A stretch of DNA of 64,000 nucleotides from Sulfolobales archaeon (GTDB lineage: Archaea > Thermoproteota > Thermoprotei_A > Sulfolobales > NBVN01), in contig JANXEN010000004.1 of assembly GCA_025058345.1 (NCBI GenBank), forward strand, positions 114,929 to 178,928, written 5' to 3'. The translations under genes were made by a program, and so were the position numbers. Below are positions 43,875-52,349 of the stretch, in pieces. The notes under the pieces were generated by a model. That model was not told the DNA's origin. It saw only the letters and a program-made list of their open reading frames with translations, and ran no database searches. Positions within the stretch are counted from its first letter, which is position 1; every line of letters begins with the position of its first letter.

Positions 43875-45792
43875 AGGTTATGCTGGGAAAATACTTTACG
43901 TTGACCTCACTAAACTGAAGTACTGGGTTGAGGATTTACCCACATACCTAGCTAAATCATACGTGGGTGGTAGTGGATTAGCTGCATACCTACTGTGGAA
44001 CTTAATTGATGAGGGCTTAAATCCGTTATCACCTGAAAATCCATTAATAGTGGCTACAGGTCCAGCTACAGGTGCTTTAGCACCATCATCAGGTAGATTT
44101 GCAGTCGTTTCTAAGTCTCCCCTAACCGGAGTTTGGGGTGAAAGCCATGCCGGGGGAGGATTAGGTCCTCAGATAAAATACGCTGGCTATGACGTAATAG
44201 TCATCGTCGGTAGGGCTTCTAGGCCAGTATCTTTAATCATTGATGACTCAAGTATAGAGTTCTACGATTCATCCTCACTTTGGGGTATGAACGTAAGGGA
44301 TACTACTAACGAAATTAGAAGTAGGTTTGGGAGAGACTACCACGTAATGTGTGTCGGCCCAGCTGGAGAGAACTTAGTTAAGTACGCATCCATAATGGTC
44401 GACTACTACAGAGCTTTCGGTAGAGCAGGATTAGGGGCTTTAATGGGGTTTAAGAAGTTGAAGGTGGTGGCTGTCAGAGGTAGTGGCGGGGTTGAGGTTT
44501 ACGACCCTGATAAATATGTTGAGGTAATGGAGGATATTCTATGGAGGAATACTGAAGGTCCTTGGGCACTCCCAACTCAGTTGAGCCTCGGTAAATACGG
44601 AACTTCAAACTTAGTTACCGCTATGAACGCTATTGGTAGGTTACCAACTAAGAATCACTGGACTGGGTATTGGGAATTAGCCGATAAAATTAGTGGTGAG
44701 GAACTACTTAAATATAGGGTCTCTAGGGGATCGTGTTTCTCATGTATGATCATGTGTAAACACGTAACTAGGGTTGCTGACGGTAAGTACGAGGGTGCGT
44801 TATCTGGAGGTCCTGAATACGAAACCATCGCAGCTCTGGGTTCAAACCTCCTAATCTCGAATATGGATGCCATACTATATATGAACTACTTATGCAATCT
44901 CTACGGCTTAGACACCATATCGACAGGTAAGGTCATCTCATTCCTCTTTGAGTGTTATGAGAATGGAGTTATATCTAAGGAGGAGTTGAATGGCCTTAAT
45001 CCTGTGTGGGGCGATGAAGAGGCGGCTATAGAGTTAATAAAACTAATAGTTCAGAGGAAGGGTATTGGAGATATCTTAGCTGAAGGTGTTTTGAAGGCTT
45101 CAGAGGTATTGGGAAGGGGTTCGAAGACTTACGCACTTCAGGTTAAGGGTATGGAGGTCTCAGCTCAGGATCCGAGAGGTCATAAATCGGTTGGATGTAC
45201 CTGGGCTATTTCGGTTAGAGGTGCTGACCACTTAAGGTCTCTAACCACTGTTGATGAGTTAGGTTATAGGGAAGTTGCTGCCGAGAGGTTCGGCATAGAT
45301 AAAGTTGACGATATATGCGATAGGCTTTCAGAAAAGTATAAGGGTTTAGTGGTTAAAGATCAGGAAGACCTATTCGCGTTAGTTGACTCAGTTATAATGT
45401 GTAAATACGGAACTATGTGGCCTCCAATGTATTACTTCGACTTCATAGCTAAATTACTGCCACCACTTACGGGTATAAAGGAATTCGGTGACGTGAGGAA
45501 TTTAAGGATAATTTCAGAAAGGATAGTTAATCTGAAGAGGTGTTTCAATCTTAGGGAAGGGGTTGGGAAGGAGTCTGAGAAATTACCGCAAAGATTTACC
45601 TCAGAACCGATGCCTACAGGCCCCTCCAAAGGTCAGACATGTAACTTAGAGCCGATGCTTAAGGAATATTATGAGGGGAGGGGTTGGGACTATAAATCAG
45701 GGTTGCCTTACGTAGAAACGCTGAGTAGGTTGGAGCTGAAATTCGTTGCCAATACACTTAAGAAGAAGTACAACTTACCCACTACTCATTAA
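43855..45792 (+). CDS. aor: tungsten-dependent aldehyde:ferredoxin oxidoreductase family enzyme
   Basis: AOR-family tungstopterin enzyme of about 645 residues. The N-terminal domain starts GYAGKILYVDLTKLKYWVEDL; GGSGLAAYLLW and ATGPATGALAPSSGRFAVVSKSP bind pterin. The [4Fe-4S] ligands are the CFSCMIMC group and a distal Cys in VIMCKYG. GGPEYETIAALGSN is a family signature. I choose GTG 43855 because a longer frame upstream (43783) runs deep into the iron-sulfur gene. The natural aldehyde is unknown; the importer in the same operon may supply its precursor. Confidence 0.92.
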   Translation: MPSTSLKGYAGKILYVDLTKLKYWVEDLPTYLAKSYVGGSGLAAYLLWNLIDEGLNPLSPENPLIVATGPATGALAPSSGRFAVVSKSPLTGVWGESHAGGGLGPQIKYAGYDVIVIVGRASRPVSLIIDDSSIEFYDSSSLWGMNVRDTTNEIRSRFGRDYHVMCVGPAGENLVKYASIMVDYYRAFGRAGLGALMGFKKLKVVAVRGSGGVEVYDPDKYVEVMEDILWRNTEGPWALPTQLSLGKYGTSNLVTAMNAIGRLPTKNHWTGYWELADKISGEELLKYRVSRGSCFSCMIMCKHVTRVADGKYEGALSGGPEYETIAALGSNLLISNMDAILYMNYLCNLYGLDTISTGKVISFLFECYENGVISKEELNGLNPVWGDEEAAIELIKLIVQRKGIGDILAEGVLKASEVLGRGSKTYALQVKGMEVSAQDPRGHKSVGCTWAISVRGADHLRSLTTVDELGYREVAAERFGIDKVDDICDRLSEKYKGLVVKDQEDLFALVDSVIMCKYGTMWPPMYYFDFIAKLLPPLTGIKEFGDVRNLRIISERIVNLKRCFNLREGVGKESEKLPQRFTSEPMPTGPSKGQTCNLEPMLKEYYEGRGWDYKSGLPYVETLSRLELKFVANTLKKKYNLPTTH

Positions 45793-45813
45793 ATACCGAT
45801 GAACAAAAACTTA

Positions 45814-46056
45814 CTAACCCCCACCAGCAGGTAGAGTTAAATCAACCACATCACCATTACTTACTAGTAATTTATCCGTGCTGTAAACCCTCTTACCATT
45901 TACGAGGATAAGTAGATATCGAGAGTATTTATTAATAACGCCCTTAACACCTTCAGGTAACGCATTTAGTATTTCGTTAATGTATCCATCACCAACCTCC
46001 ACTTCCTTAACATTCGATTCCTCCCTCAAAATACCGTGAAACCTGATTAAAACCAT
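45814..46056 (-). CDS. MoaD/ThiS-like sulfur carrier protein
   Basis: An 80-residue beta-grasp protein ending LTLPAGGG. MoaD proteins end in GG, which is activated and thiocarboxylated for molybdopterin synthesis; here a third Gly follows. VVDLTLPAGGG and the ILVNGKRVY strand match the family. The gene faces the aldehyde oxidoreductase, 22 bases apart, which fits a role in making or loading the pterin cofactor, although close proximity alone is not proof. Confidence 0.8.
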   Translation of the reverse strand: MVLIRFHGILREESNVKEVEVGDGYINEILNALPEGVKGVINKYSRYLLILVNGKRVYSTDKLLVSNGDVVDLTLPAGGG

Positions 46057-46229
46057 ATCCGTTATACCTAAACTAATTACCTGCCTCAGTCCTTAAATTC
46101 TACTGATAATGATCTATTGCTCATGAGCTTTAAATGTCTCCAACATAACTAACTCAGGGTTTTGTAGTTATAGGCATACGTCTTCTATAACTTTATAAGT
46201 TTATTCTCTATGGTTTTAGGGGATGTGTG

Positions 46230-46799
46230 ATGGATCCTCGTGAGTTGTTGTGCGATGTTATGAAGACCTTACATGATAGGGGTTTGCTGAACGTTAAGGG
46301 AGGTAATGCAAGCATTAGAGGTAAGGGGAACTATATGTGGATTACTCCCTCTAAAGAGCCTAAGCATAGGCTGTGTCCAGATGATATAATACTAATGTAC
46401 TTTGATGGAAGGTACTTCGGTCACTCACCGCCTTCTATAGAGTCTAAGATGCATTTATACATATATAAGACCTACAGTTGGGTTAATGCTGTAGTACACG
46501 CGCATAGCCCCTTAACGACCTTAGTTTTCGATTTAGGGTTGGATGTAAATGTCAGTGATTTCGTTGAGTCTATGGTCTCCATGCCATGTGTGGGGGTTGT
46601 GGATAGATTACCACCCGGCTCAGATGAATTAGCTAGAAGCGTTAGAGATGCTGTTGGTAAGTGTCCCGTAGTTGCGCTCAGAGGTCATGGAGTAGTCTCA
46701 GTCAGTAAGGATATTTACTCGGCGCTCAACGCTGTTGAAGCATTGGAAGATCTTTCTAAGGCTATACTGTTTAAGAACACTTTTAGAAAACTTACTTAG
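46230..46799 (+). CDS. class II aldolase/adducin-family protein
   Basis: A 189-residue class II aldolase-type protein. Zinc ligands are the HAH of VVHAHSPLT and the His of LRGHGVV; GGNASIRG near the N-terminus is the phosphate-binding stretch and ITPSKEP follows. Family members cleave fuculose-, rhamnulose- or ribulose-type phosphates, or epimerise ribulose-5-phosphate. Substrate unknown. Start at ATG 46230 (GTG 46227 also in frame). Confidence 0.85.
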   Translation: MDPRELLCDVMKTLHDRGLLNVKGGNASIRGKGNYMWITPSKEPKHRLCPDDIILMYFDGRYFGHSPPSIESKMHLYIYKTYSWVNAVVHAHSPLTTLVFDLGLDVNVSDFVESMVSMPCVGVVDRLPPGSDELARSVRDAVGKCPVVALRGHGVVSVSKDIYSALNAVEALEDLSKAILFKNTFRKLT

Positions 46800-46829
46800 C
46801 GAGAGGTATTAAAGTTATCTTACTTAACT

Positions 46830-47702
46830 CTATTGAAGTTCCTCAAATAACTTATACATTAACTCATAAGACTTACTGACGCTTAAGCCGTTGTTAACTA
46901 CCTTCCTACGTATGTTTAGGAACTCCTGAAGGGCTTTCTCCGGTTCGTTTGCGACTTCAGAAGCGAAGTCGTTAATCATGTTTGATAACTTCTTCAACTC
47001 ATTGCTTACCTCTAAATGCCTTTGAATTGATATGTAGAGGTCTAAATTACCTCCTAATATAGCTGTAGAATATCTCATCATGAAGTTATATGTTGGAGTG
47101 TTTAGGAACTCCAGCGTGTTTAAGTCAAGGCCGCTTAAGTACTTAGATAAAATTAAACCAACCGCGTGGGGTATGCCCATCATTACAGTCATCAGTGAGT
47201 CATGTTCCGACGGATCTAATAGGATGCCGTAGCACCCTCTTTCGCCAAGCCATTTAATAATTTCTGATGCTAAGTTTATTTCCTCCTCATTAATCGGTGT
47301 TAACACAACCTTTTTCTTATTGATTGACTTAGTGCCTGGACCGAAGAGTGGGTGGGTCCCTAATTTAATTCCTTTCTTCAATTCACTATGCATTACCGTT
47401 ACTGGGAACTTCTTAACTGAACAAACATCTATTACTAGCTGATCATCTCTTACATAAGGCTTTAATTCCCTAATAACTGATTTAAACGAATCTATAGGTA
47501 CTGATATGATGATGGTTTCGGAGTTCGTAACGCATTTCTCTAGACTGCATATATTAATGTTTGGGATTGAATTTTTCAACTTAGTTAACTCATCTATTCT
47601 TAAGTCATTAGCGAATACGTTGAACCCCTCATTAAGTAGGAATCTACATAACCACTTACCCATCTTCCCTGCAGCACCTATGACCGCAACGTTCCTCCAC
47701 AT
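46830..47702 (-). CDS. tyrA: prephenate dehydrogenase
   Basis: Oxidative decarboxylation of prephenate to 4-hydroxyphenylpyruvate, for tyrosine. The 290-residue protein starts MWRNVAVIGAAGKMGKWLCR (NAD fold); THPLFGPGTKS contains the conserved His, and HDSLMTVMMGIPHAVGLILS is the substrate-binding helix. It is the last gene of the aromatic operon. The start lies 47 bases inside the chorismate mutase frame but has an excellent AGGAGGAG site seven bases upstream. Confidence 0.9.
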   Translation of the reverse strand: MWRNVAVIGAAGKMGKWLCRFLLNEGFNVFANDLRIDELTKLKNSIPNINICSLEKCVTNSETIIISVPIDSFKSVIRELKPYVRDDQLVIDVCSVKKFPVTVMHSELKKGIKLGTHPLFGPGTKSINKKKVVLTPINEEEINLASEIIKWLGERGCYGILLDPSEHDSLMTVMMGIPHAVGLILSKYLSGLDLNTLEFLNTPTYNFMMRYSTAILGGNLDLYISIQRHLEVSNELKKLSNMINDFASEVANEPEKALQEFLNIRRKVVNNGLSVSKSYELMYKLFEELQ

Positions 47703-47964
47703 ACATTAACTCCTCCTTCAGACAAATCATCATGACGATTCTGAATAAAAGTTCTACATGGTCTGGATTAATGCCTAACTCAGAGCTTAAGCCCCTAACC
47801 CTGGTTAACACGTAGGCCTCCCTAGATGGATTAACTAGCTTTAAACACTTCTCCATCTTAACGTCAGCTATCTCCTTTACTAACCCTACACGCATAGCTA
47901 CTAATTTAACTATCTCTTCATCAATTCTATCAATCTCGGAACGCAGTTCCTCAATCGACTTCAT
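47656..47964 (-). CDS. aroQ: chorismate mutase, AroQ type
   Basis: A 102-residue helical mutase converting chorismate to prephenate. IDRIDEEIVKLVAMRVGLVKEIADVK is the first helix with catalytic Arg and Lys, and NPSREAYVLTRVR and LFRIVMMICLKEEL follow. The domain seems to finish around residue 90; the last residues (RCGHRCCREDG) are read from the start of the next gene in another frame. ATGA overlap with aroC. In many prokaryotes this domain is fused to prephenate dehydrogenase. Confidence 0.9.
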   Translation of the reverse strand: MKSIEELRSEIDRIDEEIVKLVAMRVGLVKEIADVKMEKCLKLVNPSREAYVLTRVRGLSSELGINPDHVELLFRIVMMICLKEELMYVEERCGHRCCREDG

Positions 47965-49061
47965 TTCAGAACCCTCGGAATTTTCTGAGAGATCATTAGG
48001 TGGTCCGTTAGAACCACTGCAGCCATAGATCGAAGTACTGGTAGGGCTCTAGGAATAATGCACGTATCAAATCTTCCACTCAACATCAGTTCTACCTCCT
48101 GATAGTTCCTTAAGTCCACAGTCTTTTGTGGTATCTTAATAGATGCGGGTGGCCTGAACGCAACTCTACACACTATCGGCATACCGTTGCTTATACCTCC
48201 CTGAATACCTCCTGAGTTGTTACTGTTCGTAACTACCTTACCGTTAATTACTGAGAATTGGTCGTTATACTGAGAACCAAACATTGAGGCAGCCTTAAAC
48301 CCCACCCCAAACTCAACTCCTTTAACACCGGGTATTGCGAAGAATGCCTTAGCTAGGTCACCCTCTAAAGTGTCGAACAGCGGCTCACCTACCCCTGGCG
48401 GTACGTTTACCGCTATAACCTCAGCTACGCCGCCAACGGTTTCACCTAACTCACTGGCTTTCCTAATCAATTCAAGCATTTCGTTAGAGGCCTTAAGGTC
48501 TGCACATCCGACAGGGCTGACTTCAATCAGCTTCTCTAGGTGGTCAACGTTGTTTAACTCATGGTTTTCAGCCCAAATACCGCCTATATTAACTGTGTGG
48601 GCAACCACCTTAATGCCGTACCTACTTAGGAGTTTAAGGGCTACAGCACCCGCAGCAACCATACCCACCGTGATCCTGCCTGAGAAAGTCCCACCACCCC
48701 TAAAGTCGTTGAATCCACCATACTTCACATGTGCTACGTAGTCAGCATGGCCTGGTCTAGGTCTAAACCTAATTAACTCGTAGTAATCAGACCTAACATC
48801 TTCGTTAAATACGAACATACATATCGGTGACCCGGTGGTAGTTCCATTAAAGACCCCCGATAGGATTCTGACTCTATCACCTTCCCTCCTTTGTGTAGAT
48901 GCCTCACTATTCTTGGCTTTACGTCTATCAAGCTCTGCCTGAATGCATGATTCGTCGATGTTAAGTCCTGCTGGACATCCATCAACTACCACACCTACAC
49001 CTAATCCATGACTCTCACCAAACACCGATATCCTGAATAACCTCCCAAAGCTGAAGCTCAT
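47961..49061 (-). CDS. aroC: chorismate synthase
   Basis: FMN-dependent conversion of EPSP to chorismate. The 366-residue protein has FGESHGLGVGVVVDGCPAG, RRKAKNSEASTQRREGDRV, FRPRPGHADYVAHVKYG, FRGGGTFSGRITVGMVAAGAVA and GGIQGGISNGMPI, all family signatures. It overlaps aroA upstream and chorismate mutase downstream by four bases each. Confidence 0.96.
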   Translation of the reverse strand: MSFSFGRLFRISVFGESHGLGVGVVVDGCPAGLNIDESCIQAELDRRKAKNSEASTQRREGDRVRILSGVFNGTTTGSPICMFVFNEDVRSDYYELIRFRPRPGHADYVAHVKYGGFNDFRGGGTFSGRITVGMVAAGAVALKLLSRYGIKVVAHTVNIGGIWAENHELNNVDHLEKLIEVSPVGCADLKASNEMLELIRKASELGETVGGVAEVIAVNVPPGVGEPLFDTLEGDLAKAFFAIPGVKGVEFGVGFKAASMFGSQYNDQFSVINGKVVTNSNNSGGIQGGISNGMPIVCRVAFRPPASIKIPQKTVDLRNYQEVELMLSGRFDTCIIPRALPVLRSMAAVVLTDHLMISQKIPRVLK

Positions 49062-50326
49062 AAAATGACCTCCACATCTAACCCTAGGTTAGAGAGGTTA
49101 TTCCAGAAATTGGGGAAAGATTTACTTACACATAGAGGGTCCTCAATAACGATACCTCCATCTGAGATTAAGCTCAGCGTCGAGAAAGCCATAGCAATTC
49201 TGTGATCCCCGTAACTATTCACAATACCTGACTTAACCTTATCTACACCAACGATGGTTATCCCATCATCAACTACTCTAACGTCTACACCCAACGCCTT
49301 AAGGTTGGCTACAGTAGATTCAACTCTATCACTTTCCTTTAATCTACACCTACCTACACCTCTTATTACGCTTCTCCCTTTAGCTGAGGCAGCTAATACA
49401 GCTAAGGTAGGAAGTAAGTCAGGGGAATCGGAGACGTCGTATTCGAAGCCCTCTAAACGTGATCCAATAACCTCAACAGAGTTATCATTACTCATTACTG
49501 AGGCGCCAAACTCCTTAACCACCTTCAAAACCTCTTTATCTGCCTGCAGACTACTTAAATTTAAGTTAGTGACTTTAACGTGGCCTGAGATAGCTGCAGC
49601 CACTAAGAAGTAACTTGCTGAGGACCAATCACCCTCCACCAAATAATTAGTACCTCTATAACTCGAATTCGGGATTCGGAACGTTAGGTAATTTCCATCA
49701 TCATTGACCTTAACGTTAACTCCGAAGGCTTTCTGAACCTCTAAAGTCATGAAGATGTATGGCTTCGACTCCGCATTATATGTAGATAAAGTCGTTTCTA
49801 AACCCCCTAGGGGCGATATTAGGAGTAGGGATGAGATGAATTGAGAGCTTATATCACCCCTTATATCGGTTACCCCGCCCTTAAAGCCTCCGTAACTTAC
49901 TACTGGTGGGTAATCACCGCGGCACATTACCTTAGCCCCAAGCTTATTTAAAGCACTTACTAACTCACCGATAGGTCTTCTTAGGAGGGATTTACCACCT
50001 GTTAATATAATCCGATGGTTGATTAAGGAGGAAACACCAGTAATTAACCTTAATGTTGTTCCTGATTCCTCGCAGTCAATTACCCCTACCTTAGGGCTTA
50101 AGTTACCTCCTGAAATAATTACATAGCTATTCATAAGCGATAATTCAATTCCTAAGGCTTTTAGAGCCTTAATTGTTGCGAACGAATCGTCGCAGGGCGA
50201 TGGGTTAATTACTTTACTCTCACCTTCAGCTAAAGAAGCGCATATTAAGGCCCTATGTGTGAAGCTCTTCGATGGTGGGGCTTCTACAACGCCCTCAACG
50301 GACTTACCTTTAACTCGAACGAGAAT
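49058..50326 (-). CDS. aroA: EPSP synthase, predicted ATT start
   Basis: 5-enolpyruvylshikimate-3-phosphate synthase, 422 residues if begun at ATT 50326-50324. An ATG at 50134 would give only 358 residues and lose the conserved N-terminus. Upstream of that ATG the same frame reads VRVKGKSVEGVVEAPPSKSF then THRALICASLAEGES, the family's substrate-binding start (PxSKSxTxRAL). The frame is open back to a TAG at 50330-50332, with no in-frame ATG, GTG or TTG before Met65. ATT at 50326 lies seven bases after GAGGTG, a good ribosome-site distance, and overlaps the aroK end by 17 bases. The body has YGDHRIAMAFS and GRCRLKESDR, typical of the enzyme. Confidence 0.9.
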   Translation of the reverse strand: MLVRVKGKSVEGVVEAPPSKSFTHRALICASLAEGESKVINPSPCDDSFATIKALKALGIELSLMNSYVIISGGNLSPKVGVIDCEESGTTLRLITGVSSLINHRIILTGGKSLLRRPIGELVSALNKLGAKVMCRGDYPPVVSYGGFKGGVTDIRGDISSQFISSLLLISPLGGLETTLSTYNAESKPYIFMTLEVQKAFGVNVKVNDDGNYLTFRIPNSSYRGTNYLVEGDWSSASYFLVAAAISGHVKVTNLNLSSLQADKEVLKVVKEFGASVMSNDNSVEVIGSRLEGFEYDVSDSPDLLPTLAVLAASAKGRSVIRGVGRCRLKESDRVESTVANLKALGVDVRVVDDGITIVGVDKVKSGIVNSYGDHRIAMAFSTLSLISDGGIVIEDPLCVSKSFPNFWNNLSNLGLDVEVIL

Positions 50327-50846
50327 CTCCTACCACCTCAGTAGGGAGTTTCTGAAGTAACTCGTTAACTAGGTCTTGAGGTTCTTTACCATCTACATCA
50401 ACGACCATATGCGCTGCCCTTAAATAGAGAGGCTCCCTAATCCTCAGTAAGTCATTTATAACTGCCTTCCTATCTCTGTCCTTCAGTAATGGCCTGTCAT
50501 CGCAGTGTTTAAGCCTCCTATACGCTTCGTCAGCACTGATGCGTAGATATATAACTATTGAACGCTCACGCAATACGTTTACGTTGCCTTCCCGTAAAAC
50601 GACTCCCCCACCACATGATATGACGGTATTATCCACTCCACTCAACACCTCCTTAATCACTTCCGCCTCAACATCCCTGAAGTACTCCTCCCCAAACTTA
50701 CTGAAAATTACGTCAATCTCCATGTCTAGCTTTCCCTCAATAACCCTATCTAAATCTACGAAGTTGAAGCCTAGTTGCTTAGCAAGTAAATTACCTACAG
50801 TAGTCTTTCCAGACCCCATAAAACCTACTAACGATATATTAGGCAT
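50310..50846 (-). CDS. aroK: shikimate kinase, bacterial AroK type
   Basis: Phosphorylates shikimate at O3. The 178-residue P-loop kinase has LVGFMGSGKTTVGNLLA, FVDLDRVIE, the shikimate-binding SCGGGVV, and DDRPLL in the lid region. This is the NMP-kinase-like family used by bacteria; most studied archaea instead use an unrelated GHMP-superfamily shikimate kinase. It sits in its expected place in the pathway operon between aroE and aroA. ATG start with GGTGAT upstream, four bases after the aroE stop. Confidence 0.93.
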   Translation of the reverse strand: MPNISLVGFMGSGKTTVGNLLAKQLGFNFVDLDRVIEGKLDMEIDVIFSKFGEEYFRDVEAEVIKEVLSGVDNTVISCGGGVVLREGNVNVLRERSIVIYLRISADEAYRRLKHCDDRPLLKDRDRKAVINDLLRIREPLYLRAAHMVVDVDGKEPQDLVNELLQKLPTEVVGDSRSS

Positions 50847-50850
50847 CTCA

Positions 50851-51699
50851 TCACCTCAATGCTGAGTATGCAGCGGTAAACATCAACTCGAGAGGTGGAT
50901 CAACACCAGTCCAAAGCTTAAATGCTGCAGCTGCTTGATGAACTAACATGTACACACCGTTAATCGTTTTAGCACCTCTTTCCTTAGCGTCCCTCAATAA
51001 CTTAGTCTCTACGGGATTGTAAACTATGTCCATAACGATTAGGTCATCCCTTATAAGATTTTTAGGGACTAGGGAATCGTCAACGTTCGGATACATACCA
51101 ACTGATGTGGTGTTGATTAATATTTCGGACTGAGATAGAGCTAGTTGGAGGTTCCTCGAATTTAACTCCATTGGAATTACCTCAGTGTTGGGGGAAGCGC
51201 TTCTACAGTCTCTAGCTACTTCAACAGCTTTCTCTAAGGTTCTATTAATTAGTAGAACCTTACCTACCCCGCATTTAATTAATGCGTTTATTACCGCCCT
51301 GCTAGCACCGCCAGCTCCTAAAACAGCTGCATTCACGTTAAGAACGTTAACACCCAACGATTTGAAGGTGTTTACCACACCTACAACGTCTGTGTTATAT
51401 CCGATTAACTTACCCCCATCATTCACTACAGTGTTTACAGAGCCTATAGACATTGCTTCAGGGGTTACCTCATCTAAGTATTTAATGATTGATACCTTAT
51501 GAGGTAAGGTTACGTTAAAGCCAACAGCTCCTAACGCCTTTAACCCCTTTACCGCATGTTCTAGGTCATCACTTCTTACCCTGAACGTTAAGTAGATGTA
51601 GTTAAGTCCTAACCTCCTGAACGCTTCATTATGTATTACGGGGGATATGGAGTGCTCCACAGGGTCTCCAATTAGGCAAATAAGCCTTGGGTGTTTCAC
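50851..51699 (-). CDS. aroE: shikimate dehydrogenase
   Basis: NADPH-dependent reduction of 3-dehydroshikimate. The 282-residue protein has HSISPVIHNEAFRRLGL and NVTLPHKVSII with the catalytic Lys, an NADP fold at AVLGAGGASRAVINAL with NRT, and the C-terminal MLVHQAAAAFKLWTG. ATGA overlap with aroD upstream. Confidence 0.95.
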   Translation of the reverse strand: MKHPRLICLIGDPVEHSISPVIHNEAFRRLGLNYIYLTFRVRSDDLEHAVKGLKALGAVGFNVTLPHKVSIIKYLDEVTPEAMSIGSVNTVVNDGGKLIGYNTDVVGVVNTFKSLGVNVLNVNAAVLGAGGASRAVINALIKCGVGKVLLINRTLEKAVEVARDCRSASPNTEVIPMELNSRNLQLALSQSEILINTTSVGMYPNVDDSLVPKNLIRDDLIVMDIVYNPVETKLLRDAKERGAKTINGVYMLVHQAAAAFKLWTGVDPPLELMFTAAYSALR

Positions 51700-52349
51700 T
51701 CCAAAACACCTAACATCCTATAAATTTCCTTAATCTCATTTAGCGTTAGTTGGCCGGGAGCGGATTCAGCTCCCTTACTTACTGATGCGTAGGTTAGGAA
51801 GCCACCCATCAGCGGTGATAGTACCCTACTTAAGATGCCTAATTCACCCATCGCTAGTGATATTCCAGGCTTTGTGGATTCCCTAATGAGTTTAAGCAGT
51901 ATCAGATTATCTGATAAGCTGTTTGCCTTAGTAGCTACCTTCCACACATCAGCCCCTAACCTAATCATAACGTCAACTAATTCTTTCAAGACGTTTATGT
52001 CTGGTGTGTGGGTAGTAATGTGCTTAGATACTACGACCTTAACCCCTCTGCCCTTAAAGTACTTAATTAGTTCCTCAACGTTAACGGATGTGAGTTCTAT
52101 ATCCACGAATTCAGCCCCTAAGTCCGTAGCTGTAATTAACTCCTTAACCCTACTTCCCTCATCACCTCTCCATAGACCTCCCTCATCAAACTTTCTATTG
52201 CAGGCTATCCAAGGACGGCTTAACTCACCAACTACTTCAACCCACTTACTCCCCACCATATCGATCCTAACCTCAACTAAGTCAGCTTCGCATGCCTTCC
52301 TAACATCCTCTACTTTTGTGAGTGAGGCGCAGATAAGGGGCTTCACCAA
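51696..52349 (-). CDS. aroD: 3-dehydroquinate dehydratase, type I
   Basis: Class I Schiff-base dehydratase of 217 residues. The Schiff-base Lys is in WKVATKAN and the catalytic His in VVSKHITT; the N-terminus LICASLTK and EVRIDM and the late APGQLT match type I enzymes. The gene start overlaps aroB by seven bases. Confidence 0.94.
   Translation of the reverse strand: MVKPLICASLTKVEDVRKACEADLVEVRIDMVGSKWVEVVGELSRPWIACNRKFDEGGLWRGDEGSRVKELITATDLGAEFVDIELTSVNVEELIKYFKGRGVKVVVSKHITTHTPDINVLKELVDVMIRLGADVWKVATKANSLSDNLILLKLIRESTKPGISLAMGELGILSRVLSPLMGGFLTYASVSKGAESAPGQLTLNEIKEIYRMLGVLE

Noticed and set aside
49058-50134. aroA as an N-terminally truncated or frameshifted gene beginning at ATG 50134.
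   Set aside because: The missing N-terminal motif is present in the same open frame directly upstream, so the gene is intact and only the start codon is unusual.
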